Positions 1 through 7,787 of a DNA stretch of 47,796 bases are shown here, in pieces. The notes beneath the pieces were generated by a model. It had not been told where the DNA came from. It ran no database searches and saw only the letters and a program-made list of their open reading frames with translations. How positions within the stretch are numbered: the first letter of the stretch is position 1; each line of letters begins with the position of its first letter. This DNA is from CAYRNC01 sp964425645. Its GTDB lineage: Bacteria; Bacillota; Clostridia; Peptostreptococcales; Anaerovoracaceae. The position numbers and the translations under genes were made by a program. The stretch lies in assembly GCA_964425645.1 (NCBI GenBank), contig CAYRNC010000006.1, positions 1 to 47,796 of the forward strand, in the 5' to 3' direction.

Positions 1-114
1 ACCTTTCGTTTTGAACATTAACGGGTCAATGCTTTAACGAGGGGTGTAAACATTTAGACCAGCGTTATATTTATGGATTAAAGGAAACAGAGGATTTTTT
101 AGGTAGGATGAAAT

Positions 115-1143
115 ATGGAAAAAATAAAAATATTGTTTGTGGATTTTTGGAATGGCTTTGATCATCAAAACAATATATTTACAAAAATCATAAGTAAAAA
201 CTACTTTATTGAATTCTCTGAAGACCCCGATTATATCATTTATTCGTGTTTTGGATATAAACATCTAAAATACAAATGCGTAAGAATTTTTTATACGGGT
301 GAAAATTTACGTCCGGATTTCAATATTTGCGATTATGCTATGGGTTTTGACTGGATGAGCTTTGGCGATAGATACTATCGGCTTCCCTATTATTTTTTGC
401 ATGAAAACGACTGCATAAATGCGGTATACAAAAGAAGCGGAATTTCATTAGAAGGAAAAACAGAATTCTGCAATTATATTTACACAAATCATAAAGCCCA
501 TCCAAACAGGGACAATTTCTTTTATATGTTGAACGAATATAAATTTGTAAGCTCGGGTGGAAAACATCTGAATAATATAGGACACTTTGTAATTGATAAG
601 GACAAGTTTCAAAGGCAATTTAAATTTTCTATCGCCTTTGAGAATTCCATAACGCCGGGATACACGACAGAAAAGTTAATCCAGGCAATGGCGGCAGAGA
701 CAATCCCAATATACTGGGGAGATCCCCTTATACATCGGGATTTCAATACTAAATCTTTTATTAATTGTCACGAATACGATAGCTTTAAGGATATTCTTGA
801 GAAAGTGAAAGAAGTTGACCAAGACGATGAATTATATGTTAACATTATTAATCAGCCTTTTGTAGCTGACCCTAAATCATTTATTGGCAATTATTATAAT
901 GGTGCAGAAAATTTTTTTGCCGATATCTTTTCTCAAGGACCTGAAGATGCGTTTAGAAGAGAATTATATTGTATGGGGAAAAGGTATGAAAAAGGAGAGG
1001 TTTTGCAAAAAAGATATTATTCACTATATATTCTAATAAGAGTTTTCGCAGGTAAAGTAATAAAACCTATACTATTCAGGTTTAAATTATTAAAATACCG
1101 AATTAAATTTGCACTTTCACAAAAGACCAGAAATCAGATATAG
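115..1143 (+). CDS. GT10 family alpha-1,3/4-fucosyltransferase
   Basis: Likely transfers L-fucose from GDP-fucose onto a surface glycan at the cytoplasmic face. The 342-residue protein carries the GT10 hallmark block around residues 175-205, where FSIAFENS is followed by GYTTEKL and then IPIYWGDP; this is the GDP-fucose-binding signature of bacterial and animal FucTs. The C-terminus is basic and may be a membrane-association tail like that of other bacterial FucTs. The ATG is preceded by a weak AGGTAGG-like site. The genes directly downstream make GDP-L-fucose, which supports the donor assignment. The coding sequence is visibly more AT-rich than the ABC or Hyf-like genes, suggesting separate acquisition. 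Family assignment is firm; acceptor and linkage are unknown. Confidence 0.88.
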   Translation: MEKIKILFVDFWNGFDHQNNIFTKIISKNYFIEFSEDPDYIIYSCFGYKHLKYKCVRIFYTGENLRPDFNICDYAMGFDWMSFGDRYYRLPYYFLHENDCINAVYKRSGISLEGKTEFCNYIYTNHKAHPNRDNFFYMLNEYKFVSSGGKHLNNIGHFVIDKDKFQRQFKFSIAFENSITPGYTTEKLIQAMAAETIPIYWGDPLIHRDFNTKSFINCHEYDSFKDILEKVKEVDQDDELYVNIINQPFVADPKSFIGNYYNGAENFFADIFSQGPEDAFRRELYCMGKRYEKGEVLQKRYYSLYILIRVFAGKVIKPILFRFKLLKYRIKFALSQKTRNQI

Positions 1144-1168
1144 TATACAGGATTAAGGATTGATCGCA

Positions 1169-2530
1169 ATGCATTTAATACTATTATCCGGGGGCTCTGG
1201 TAAACGCCTTTGGCCACTGTCCAACGGCAGGAGGTCAAAGCAGTTTTTGCAGATATTGCAGGGTCCCTCAGGGGCTAGAGAATCTATGATTCAACGGGTG
1301 TACAGACAGTTGCAGGAGATAGGCGGTTGGGACTCTATTACAATTGTAGCAGGTGCTGAACAAAAGGATCAGCTAAATGAGCAGCTGGGAGATGATGTAA
1401 ATATTGTAACTGAGCCGGAGCATAGAGATACCTTCCCCGCTATTGCCTTAGCTAGTTCCTATCTTTACAGTGAGTTGGGAGTAAAAAAATCTGAAGTCAT
1501 AACAATTTTACCGGTTGATCCGTTTGTGGGGATGGATTACTTTGATAATATAAAAACCTTCCAAAATGAATTATCAAGTGATAGGAACGAGTTGGTTTTA
1601 ATGGGAGTTGTCCCGACTTTCCCTTCTGAAAAATATGGTTACATAGTTCCTTTCAACAAAAAGTCTCAGATTTTAAAGGTTAGATATTTTATGGAAAAGC
1701 CCGATAAAGATACTGCTAAAAGGCTGATTCAGGAAGGTGCGCTTTGGAATTGTGGTGTATTTGGGCTGAGGCTGAAGTATATGTTTGAGCTTTTGCAAAC
1801 CAAGTATCATATATCGGCAGTATCATACACTGCCCTGTTGGAAGCGTTTAATTCCCTTAAAAGGACCAGTTTTGATTATGAAGTGGTCGAACATGCAGAC
1901 TTAGCAAAGGTTATCCGCTATAATGGATTATGGAAGGATCTTGGCACCTGGGAGACGCTGACAGAGGAAATGGCGTTCGGTGTGACTGGGAATTTCCTCA
2001 TGGATAACCTTTGTGAAAATACACACGTGATCAACGAGCAGAGCATACCGGTGATTGCGATGGGCCTAAAAGACATGGTTGTGGTGGCAAGCCATGACGG
2101 GATTTTGGTTGCGGAAAAAGGGGAGACTTACCGTCTGAAAGAATATGTAGCTACATTTCCACAGCGGCCCATGTATGAAGAAAAAAAATGGGGGGCTTAC
2201 GTTGTATTGAACCATGAGTTTTATGAGGATGGAACAGAAGCGCTAACCAAACGATTGATATTTAATAAGGATGGGCAAATCAGTTATCAGGCCCACTACA
2301 AAAGAAAAGAGATCTGGACAGTGATAAAAGGCAAAGGACAGCTACGTTTGAATGGGGATTACCGGACAGTTGTATCCGGGGATGTTATACAAATCAACGA
2401 GGGGGATTGCCATGCCATACAGGCCGATGGGCATTTGGAAATAATTGAGGTTCAATTAGGATCACCCTTGATCGAAGGGGATATTGTACGCTTTGAAACG
2501 GATTGGGAAGCAAGATGGGAAAATTATTGA
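1169..2530 (+). CDS. manC: Mannose-1-phosphate guanylyltransferase, probably bifunctional with mannose-6-phosphate isomerase
   Basis: Makes GDP-mannose, the precursor for the next two enzymes. The nucleotidyltransferase signature LLSGGSGKRLWPLS is at the N-terminus, with a SKQFL motif shortly after. The last ~110 residues form a cupin with HYKRKEIWTVIKGKG, matching the type II phosphomannose isomerase half of bifunctional ManC proteins. About 453 residues is normal for the fused form. A TTG at 1160 extends the frame by three codons, but AAGGA at 1155-1159 is correctly spaced only for the ATG at 1169. The 3' end overlaps gmd by 16 bases, so translation is probably coupled. Isomerase activity is inferred from the domain and not otherwise shown. 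Confidence 0.9.
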   Translation: MHLILLSGGSGKRLWPLSNGRRSKQFLQILQGPSGARESMIQRVYRQLQEIGGWDSITIVAGAEQKDQLNEQLGDDVNIVTEPEHRDTFPAIALASSYLYSELGVKKSEVITILPVDPFVGMDYFDNIKTFQNELSSDRNELVLMGVVPTFPSEKYGYIVPFNKKSQILKVRYFMEKPDKDTAKRLIQEGALWNCGVFGLRLKYMFELLQTKYHISAVSYTALLEAFNSLKRTSFDYEVVEHADLAKVIRYNGLWKDLGTWETLTEEMAFGVTGNFLMDNLCENTHVINEQSIPVIAMGLKDMVVVASHDGILVAEKGETYRLKEYVATFPQRPMYEEKKWGAYVVLNHEFYEDGTEALTKRLIFNKDGQISYQAHYKRKEIWTVIKGKGQLRLNGDYRTVVSGDVIQINEGDCHAIQADGHLEIIEVQLGSPLIEGDIVRFETDWEARWENY

Positions 2531-3588
2531 AGAAAGCATTGATCACAGGAATCACAGGTCAGGATGGATCATATTTAGCGGAATTTCTTCTTGAAAAAGA
2601 TTATGAAGTTCACGGCGTGATCAGAAGAAGCTCTTCGTACAATACCCAACGAATCGAACATTTATACAAAGATAATATATTTCACTGCATGCATGAAAGG
2701 AAAGAGCTAAATCTGCACTATGGCGATATGACTGATTCATCTAATATTATTCGCCTGGTAAAGGAGATTGAGCCTAATGAAATATATAACCTTGCAGCAC
2801 AATCCCATGTAAAAGTATCTTTTGAAGTGCCCGAATATACGGCGGAAACCGATGGGGTTGGGGTTCTAAGGCTTTTAGAAGCTATAAAATTGCTGGGCTT
2901 GAAAGATAATACTAAAATATATCATGCCTCAACCTCCGAATTGTTTGGCAAGGTTCAGGAAATTCCACAATCCGAGACCACTCCCTTTTATCCCAGAAGC
3001 CCCTACGCCTGCGCAAAGCTTTATGCTTACTGGATTGTTAAGAATTACAGGGAGGCTTATAATATGTTCGCAGTTAATGGGATTTTATTCAATCATGAAG
3101 GAGAAAGACGGGGAGAGACTTTTGTTACCCGAAAGATTACTTTGGCCGCGAGCCGGATTGCCCAAGGGAAGCAGGATGTGCTGTATCTTGGAAATCTGGA
3201 TGCAAGAAGAGATTGGGGATATGCTAGAGATTATGTTGAATGTATGTGGCTTATGTTACAGGCAGATATGCCGGACGATTATGTAATCGCTACCGGGGAA
3301 TCCCATTCCGTTCGTGAATTTTGCTGCCTTGCCTTCCAAGCGGCAGGGATTGAGCTGGAGTGGAAGGGTCACGGTATCGAAGAGAAAGCTTTGGACAAAA
3401 TTAATGGAAAAGTTGTCGTTCAGGTTGATCCACAATTTTTTCGGCCCGCAGAGGTGGATTTTTTACTGGGGGACCCTACAAAAGCAAGGACACAGCTGGG
3501 ATGGAATCCGACAAAGACAAAATTTGAGGAGTTAGTACGATTAATGGTGCGCTCTGATATGGAGTTGGTCAAAGGGGAAAAGCTATAG
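2515..3588 (+). CDS. gmd: GDP-mannose 4,6-dehydratase
   Basis: Converts GDP-D-mannose to GDP-4-keto-6-deoxy-D-mannose. It is an extended short-chain dehydrogenase with the NADP-binding motif TGITGQDGSY near the N-terminus, the STSELFG block, and the catalytic YPRSPYACAK segment containing the Tyr-x3-Lys pair. FNHEGERRGETFVTRKI is the usual Gmd substrate loop. The length of 357 residues is typical. An upstream in-frame TTG at 2503 exists, but ATG 2515 with GGGAAG just before it is preferred. It overlaps the end of manC and is followed by fcl after a short gap. Confidence 0.95.
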   Translation: MGKLLKKALITGITGQDGSYLAEFLLEKDYEVHGVIRRSSSYNTQRIEHLYKDNIFHCMHERKELNLHYGDMTDSSNIIRLVKEIEPNEIYNLAAQSHVKVSFEVPEYTAETDGVGVLRLLEAIKLLGLKDNTKIYHASTSELFGKVQEIPQSETTPFYPRSPYACAKLYAYWIVKNYREAYNMFAVNGILFNHEGERRGETFVTRKITLAASRIAQGKQDVLYLGNLDARRDWGYARDYVECMWLMLQADMPDDYVIATGESHSVREFCCLAFQAAGIELEWKGHGIEEKALDKINGKVVVQVDPQFFRPAEVDFLLGDPTKARTQLGWNPTKTKFEELVRLMVRSDMELVKGEKL

Positions 3589-3605
3589 GCGGGGGTGTCA
3601 GGTGT

Positions 3606-4529
3606 ATGAATAAAAACAGCAGAATATACATCGCAGGACATAATGGGATGGTAGGCTCATCCATAGTAAAAAAACTACGTAACAGAGGTTTTCATAATTT
3701 GATTTTAAGATCTAGTAAAGAACTGGATTTAACGGATCAAAGAAGAGTAGCAGCTTTTTTTACCAAAGAAAAACCAGAGTATGTTATTTTAGCTGCGGCA
3801 TATGTTGGGGGAATATATGTTAATAATACATATCCCGGAGACTTTTATTATATTAATTCCATGATTCAAAACAATGTAATTCACTGCGCATTTCTGACCC
3901 CTGTTAAAAAGCTGCTGTTTCTTGGAAGCTCCTGCATTTATCCGAAACTTTGTCCTCAACCTATAAGGGAAGAATACTTGCTTTCTGGGTCTTTGGAGGC
4001 AACGAATGAGGCCTATGCTCTCGCTAAAATTTCTGGCCTAAAGATGTGTAGCTACTATAATAGGCAGTATGGAATGAATTTTATTAGCTGCATGCCCACG
4101 AATCTATATGGCCCCAATGATAATTTCGATTTAATGAGCGCTCATGTAATATCTGCTTTGATGAGGCGGATTCATGAAGGGAAAATGAATAACTCACCAT
4201 TTGTGACCGTTTGGGGAACAGGAACTCCTTTGCGCGAGTTTCTACATGTATATGATTTGGCAGAGGCAGTAATCTTTTTAATGGAGGAATATGATAAGCC
4301 TGAACACATAAACATAGGAACAGGAGAGGAGATATCAATAAGCGAACTGGCATATTTATTAAAAAAAATCGTAGCATACGAGGGGGAACTGATATTTGAT
4401 CCGGCGCTACCGGATGGAACCTTCAGAAAGCTATTAGACGTAAGTAAAATTCATGATTTGGGGTGGCACCATCAGATCGGCCTAGAGGAAGGCATCAGGA
4501 ATACCTATTCCTGGTTTTTAGAAAAATGA
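3606..4529 (+). CDS. fcl: GDP-L-fucose synthase (epimerase/reductase)
   Basis: Carries out the 3,5-epimerisation and 4-reduction giving GDP-L-fucose. The Rossmann motif GHNGMVGSS is at residues 10-18, LGSSCIYP holds the catalytic Ser/Cys region, and NEAYALAKISG supplies the Tyr-x3-Lys pair. PTNLYGPNDNF is characteristic of Fcl/WcaG. At 307 residues it is of normal length. It completes the manC-gmd-fcl pathway supplying the GT10 gene at the head of the cluster. No clear terminator follows; a 7-bp inverted repeat (4561-4567 with 4581-4587) lacks a T tract. Confidence 0.94.
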   Translation: MNKNSRIYIAGHNGMVGSSIVKKLRNRGFHNLILRSSKELDLTDQRRVAAFFTKEKPEYVILAAAYVGGIYVNNTYPGDFYYINSMIQNNVIHCAFLTPVKKLLFLGSSCIYPKLCPQPIREEYLLSGSLEATNEAYALAKISGLKMCSYYNRQYGMNFISCMPTNLYGPNDNFDLMSAHVISALMRRIHEGKMNNSPFVTVWGTGTPLREFLHVYDLAEAVIFLMEEYDKPEHINIGTGEEISISELAYLLKKIVAYEGELIFDPALPDGTFRKLLDVSKIHDLGWHHQIGLEEGIRNTYSWFLEK

Positions 4530-4717
4530 TTGACTAATGGCGATGCCTTGAACTAAAGATTTATAACTTTTAGCGTTCCGGTTATAAGAAAAATTGAGAG
4601 ATTAGGCTTCGACCGTCCAATCACTGTACTATGTACAACAAGCGTTTGAAGCGCATCTGCGTTGACCATATTTATGCTATAATATTAGTATTCAACCAAC
4701 AGATTTTTGAATAAGAC
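4530..4717. other. Non-coding region with an orphan extended -10 sequence
   Basis: This 188-bp stretch lies between the convergent fcl and ABC ATPase genes and holds no convincing reading frame. It contains TGCTATAAT at 4675-4683, a perfect extended -10 box on the plus strand, with a TTGACC only 10 bases upstream, which is too close to act as its -35. A transcript from it would run antisense into the ATPase gene. Short inverted repeats occur (TTATAAC/GTTATAA at 4561-4587, TGTAC/GTACA near 4625) but nothing resembles a good intrinsic terminator. Confidence 0.4.
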
Positions 4718-5512
4718 TTAAGTTAGTAGCATTGAATCTGTTTCTATCTCTACTCCCTTGCGTTCTTTGAATCTTTGCAGAAGATCTTCTATTTTCAGTT
4801 CTTTTTTTTCTTGTCCCGAAATATCCAAAATGATTTTACCCCCATCCATCATAAGTAGGCGGTTTCCATGGCGAATCGCTTCTGTCATATTGTGGGTGAT
4901 CATTAAAGAAGTGAGTTTATTTTCCAAAATGACATTGCTTGTTATGTTCAGGACTGTATCGGCGGTAGACGGGTCAAGGGCCGCTGCATGTTCATCAAGA
5001 AGAAGCAGCTTTGGTTTTCGCAGGGTTGCCATCAACAGGGTCAACGCTTGGCGCTGGCCTCCGGACAGAAGTCCTACTTTAACTGTCAGGCGATCCTCTA
5101 GTCCCAGTCCCAGTTTCTTCAATTCACTACGATAGCGTTCTCGCTCTGGTTTTGTTATATACCATTTGAGCGTGCGTCTGTCGCCTCTGCGAAGGGCCAG
5201 TGCCAGATTCTCTTCAATGCTCATGCTGGCGGCAGTCCCCATCATCGGGTCCTGAAAGACGCGGCCGATATATTCGGCCCTTTTATATTCCGGAAGATTT
5301 GTTACGTTCACATCGTCGATGAAAATTGATCCTTTATCTATGGGCCAAACGCCCGCAATTGCATTCAGCATTGTGGATTTACCCGCCCCGTTGCCTCCGA
5401 TAACGGTTACAAAATCTCCTTCGGCCAGCTTAAGATCAATGCCGTGAAGTGCCTTTTTTTCATTTATTGAGCCGATATTGAAGGTTTTATGTATGTTCTT
5501 AAATTCCAGCAT
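4718..5512 (-). CDS. ABC transporter ATP-binding protein (TrpX-type importer, COG1101-like)
   Basis: Energises an importer formed with the two upstream minus-strand genes. The Walker A motif is GGNGAGKST, the Q-loop region reads VFQDP, the signature motif is LSGGQRQ, Walker B is LLLLDEHAALD-like, and the H-loop is ITHNM. The insert QDPMMGTAASMSIEENLALA is typical of the COG1101 family that accompanies COG2984 binding proteins. ATG 5518 would sit directly against the AAGGAAGG ribosome site, whereas ATG 5512 gives about 6 bases of spacing, so 5512 is preferred. It overlaps the permease end by 14 bases. Substrate is not determinable; tryptophan/tyrosine is known for some relatives. Confidence 0.85.
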   Translation of the reverse strand: MLEFKNIHKTFNIGSINEKKALHGIDLKLAEGDFVTVIGGNGAGKSTMLNAIAGVWPIDKGSIFIDDVNVTNLPEYKRAEYIGRVFQDPMMGTAASMSIEENLALALRRGDRRTLKWYITKPERERYRSELKKLGLGLEDRLTVKVGLLSGGQRQALTLLMATLRKPKLLLLDEHAAALDPSTADTVLNITSNVILENKLTSLMITHNMTEAIRHGNRLLMMDGGKIILDISGQEKKELKIEDLLQRFKERKGVEIETDSMLLT

Positions 5513-6461
5513 TATCATCCTTCCTTCCTTTTATTGTTGAAAATATGAAGGAGCTTTTTGCTTTTGCCCTAAGGTAGGGAACTGCAAGAAATATGGCAAC
5601 GATTGAGGCCGTGAACAGTTTAAGCAGGTCAGTGGGCATTTTGAGCCACATGACCAAACCGATTACCAAATAATATATTACACCTCCAAGAACAATGAAG
5701 GTCAGCCTTAGATAGAAGTTCAGATATTTCCCTACTGTTGCTTCACCTGTTACTTCGCCTATGATTACGGCAGCGAGTCCGATGACGATGGCGCCCTGCC
5801 CCATTTTAATATCCGCAAAACCCTGGAATTGGGACATCAGGCCGCCTGAAAAGGCGACTAGGCAGTTAGAAAGGCTTAATGCGATTACTTTCATAAAGTC
5901 AATGTTGATTCCCTGGGCCCTGGCCATTTGGGGGTTGTTGCCCGTAGCTCTTATTGCGCTGCCTTGTTCGGTTCCGAAATACCAATAAAGAATACTGATT
6001 AGGGATGCTGCAAAAATAAGCATAGTGACGATAGAGCTAGTTACATTGCGAAGAGACACAATCAAATGATAATTGTCTACGTTAACGACTCTGTTTGCTC
6101 CGCTCAACACAAGTAAGTTTATTGACCAAAACGAAATCTGTGTCAGTATGCCTGCAAGAATACTCGGTATACCGAATGCCGTATGTAAAAACCCGGTTAT
6201 AAGGCCTCCTATGAATCCGGCACTTGTTGCAACAGCAAGGGCAAAGGGCGCCGGTACGCCTGCAAGTACAAGGATGACCGTTACAGCCCCCCCGGCCGCA
6301 AAGGTTCCATCTACGGTTAGGTCCGGAAAATCAAGCAGCCGGAAAGTTATGAATACACCTAAGGCCATGATTCCCCATATGATTCCCTGGGCGATGTTGC
6401 CCGGCAGGGCTGCCATAAGACTTAAGGGGTTAAGGGATAAAAAGTATGCCGTTAGTTCCAC
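5499..6461 (-). CDS. ABC transporter permease (TrpX-type importer, COG4120-like)
   Basis: Membrane subunit of the importer. FRLLDFPDLTVDGTF near the N-terminus is the hallmark of this permease family, and about eight to ten hydrophobic segments follow. The open frame extends to an ATG at 6536, but that would add a basic hydrophilic leader without a ribosome site. GTG 6461 is preceded by AAAGAAAGGA with 9 bases of spacing and is the best start, giving 320 residues. ATG 6416, right at the first hydrophobic stretch, is a second possibility. It lies between the binding-protein and ATPase genes in one minus-strand operon. Confidence 0.85.
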   Translation of the reverse strand: MELTAYFLSLNPLSLMAALPGNIAQGIIWGIMALGVFITFRLLDFPDLTVDGTFAAGGAVTVILVLAGVPAPFALAVATSAGFIGGLITGFLHTAFGIPSILAGILTQISFWSINLLVLSGANRVVNVDNYHLIVSLRNVTSSIVTMLIFAASLISILYWYFGTEQGSAIRATGNNPQMARAQGINIDFMKVIALSLSNCLVAFSGGLMSQFQGFADIKMGQGAIVIGLAAVIIGEVTGEATVGKYLNFYLRLTFIVLGGVIYYLVIGLVMWLKMPTDLLKLFTASIVAIFLAVPYLRAKAKSSFIFSTIKGRKDDNAGI

Positions 6462-6553
6462 GGGTCCATATCCTTTCTTTATGGCTATAAAGGACCGCTT
6501 GCGAAATTCCCTGTTCGGTTTGACGCAAACGGTCATTTGTTACAGGATGAATG

Positions 6554-7522
6554 TTAAAGAGCCTCATATTCGTCAGACAAAGTAATGCCCAGGGCTTCAC
6601 ATATAGTTGGATTATATTTTTTAGTGAATTTGGGTGCGAATAAAATGTCCATGTCTGCAGGATTTCTGCCTTCCACAAGAATTTCATATGCCATTTCACC
6701 GGTTGTGTATCCTAAGTCGTAGTAGCTTATGGAAAGGGTTGCAACACCGCAACCGCTGCAAATCCCCTCTTCACCGGCTATGACGGGTACTTTCGCAGGT
6801 AATGTAACATTTTTTATGATTTCCGTGTTGGATGCAACGGTGTTATCAGTAGGTAAATAAATTACATCGCTTTCCGTCGCTGCTGTTTTAGCTACTGTCT
6901 GCAGGTCATTAGAATCTGAAAAGGTGTAACTTTTTACGCTGTAACCCATACCGGTAAGATGTTCGGTTATGATTTTGTCTTGATACTTGGAGTTCGGCTC
7001 AGAAGAACAGTAAAGGATCCCCACTTTGTCAGCCTCCGGGAAAATTTCATTCAATATTGCAGCTTGTTCATCTAAAGGAGCAAGATCAGATGTCCCTGAG
7101 ATGTTTTTCCCTGTCCTCCCTGCCCAATCATCAATTCCAAGGGCCGTTCCGTAATCAGTAACGGATGTTCCAAGAATCGGAATCGTGTTTGTAGAAGTTT
7201 GGGCGGCCTGTAGTGCGGGAGTGGCATTCGCCATAATAAGATCAACACCGGAAGATACAAATTGATTGCAAATAGTGGCGCTTACGGCCGGTTCGCCGTT
7301 GGCGTTTTGCTCATCAAATACAACGTTATCACCCAGTTTGGCGACTAGGGCGTCTCTAAAACCTTCAGTCGCGGCATCTAAAGCAGTATGCTGTATCAAT
7401 TGACAGATGCCGACCTTATAGATTTGATCTTCTGTTTCCGATATTGCAGGACCTTCTTTGCAGGCTGAAAAAGATAAGGCTAAAAGAGCAATAATTGCTA
7501 ACATCGTAATATACTTATTCAT
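6554..7522 (-). CDS. ABC transporter substrate-binding lipoprotein (TrpX family)
   Basis: Extracytoplasmic binding protein of the importer. From the preferred start the protein begins MNKYITMLAII and continues through a hydrophobic core to the lipobox LSFSAC, so it should be lipid-anchored. VGICQLIQHTALDAATEGF is the family's opening motif, and the rest is a two-lobed periplasmic-binding fold with blocks such as GEEGIC and SISYYDLGY. ATG 7522 is preceded by a perfect AGGAGG; an upstream in-frame start at 7555 falls inside the promoter region. It is first gene of the operon. Ligand is unknown, with aromatic amino acids one possibility from characterised relatives. Confidence 0.87.
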   Translation of the reverse strand: MNKYITMLAIIALLALSFSACKEGPAISETEDQIYKVGICQLIQHTALDAATEGFRDALVAKLGDNVVFDEQNANGEPAVSATICNQFVSSGVDLIMANATPALQAAQTSTNTIPILGTSVTDYGTALGIDDWAGRTGKNISGTSDLAPLDEQAAILNEIFPEADKVGILYCSSEPNSKYQDKIITEHLTGMGYSVKSYTFSDSNDLQTVAKTAATESDVIYLPTDNTVASNTEIIKNVTLPAKVPVIAGEEGICSGCGVATLSISYYDLGYTTGEMAYEILVEGRNPADMDILFAPKFTKKYNPTICEALGITLSDEYEAL

Positions 7523-7553
7523 TTTTCTCCTCCTAAGCATGTTATAGGTCAAC

Positions 7554-7605
7554 ATTATAGCATCGTTTGACGTTTAATAAAAGGGTTTACAGACTTTTTT
7601 GTCAA
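7554..7605 (-). promoter_or_regulatory. Promoter candidates for the ABC importer operon
   Basis: Reading the minus strand, TTGACA lies at 7605-7600, followed after 17 bases by TTTTAT at 7582-7577, with a GTAAACC half-site inside the spacer. Nearer the gene is an extended -10, TGCTATAAT, at 7562-7554. Either could drive transcription from about 30-50 bases upstream of the start codon. The leader is too short for a riboswitch or T-box. Confidence 0.5.
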
Positions 7606-7640
7606 TTATGCGCCGGGGTTTACTGAAATTTCTGTAAACC
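7584..7640. promoter_or_regulatory. Operator-like array of three GGTTTAC half-sites
   Basis: A 24-bp near-perfect palindrome occupies 7617-7640: GGTTTAC, then T, the self-complementary GAAATTTC, T, then GTAAACC. A third half-site, GGTTTACAGA at 7584-7593, is a perfect 10-bp inverted match to 7631-7640 and lies 33 bp (about three helical turns) from the start of the palindrome. The third half-site falls in the spacer of the TTGACA promoter of the ABC operon. This arrangement is what a dimeric repressor or a looping regulator would use. The regulator is unknown. Confidence 0.55.
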
Positions 7641-7690
7641 ATACAACGTTCAATTGAATACCGTATCGCCTAGTTGCGATGGGCAATAAA

Positions 7691-7719
7691 TTGACAAACA
7701 TGGGGTTTTGTATTAAAAT
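7691..7719 (+). promoter_or_regulatory. Sigma-A promoter of the Hyf-like operon
   Basis: TTGACA at 7691-7696 and TAAAAT at 7714-7719 are separated by exactly 17 bases, a near-consensus vegetative promoter. It lies about 70 bases upstream of the hyfB-like start and is the only strong plus-strand promoter seen before the six-gene operon. Confidence 0.7.
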
Positions 7720-7787
7720 ACTAAAGAAGGTTGCGAGCAACCGATATTTTTTTGTTGCTTGGCGTTTTTAATTTGAAAGGACGTTTA

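Noticed and set aside
6073..6585. 170-codon plus-strand frame opposite the ABC permease
   Set aside because: Antisense shadow of a well-supported membrane protein gene; low-complexity Ala/Pro-rich product with no ribosome site.
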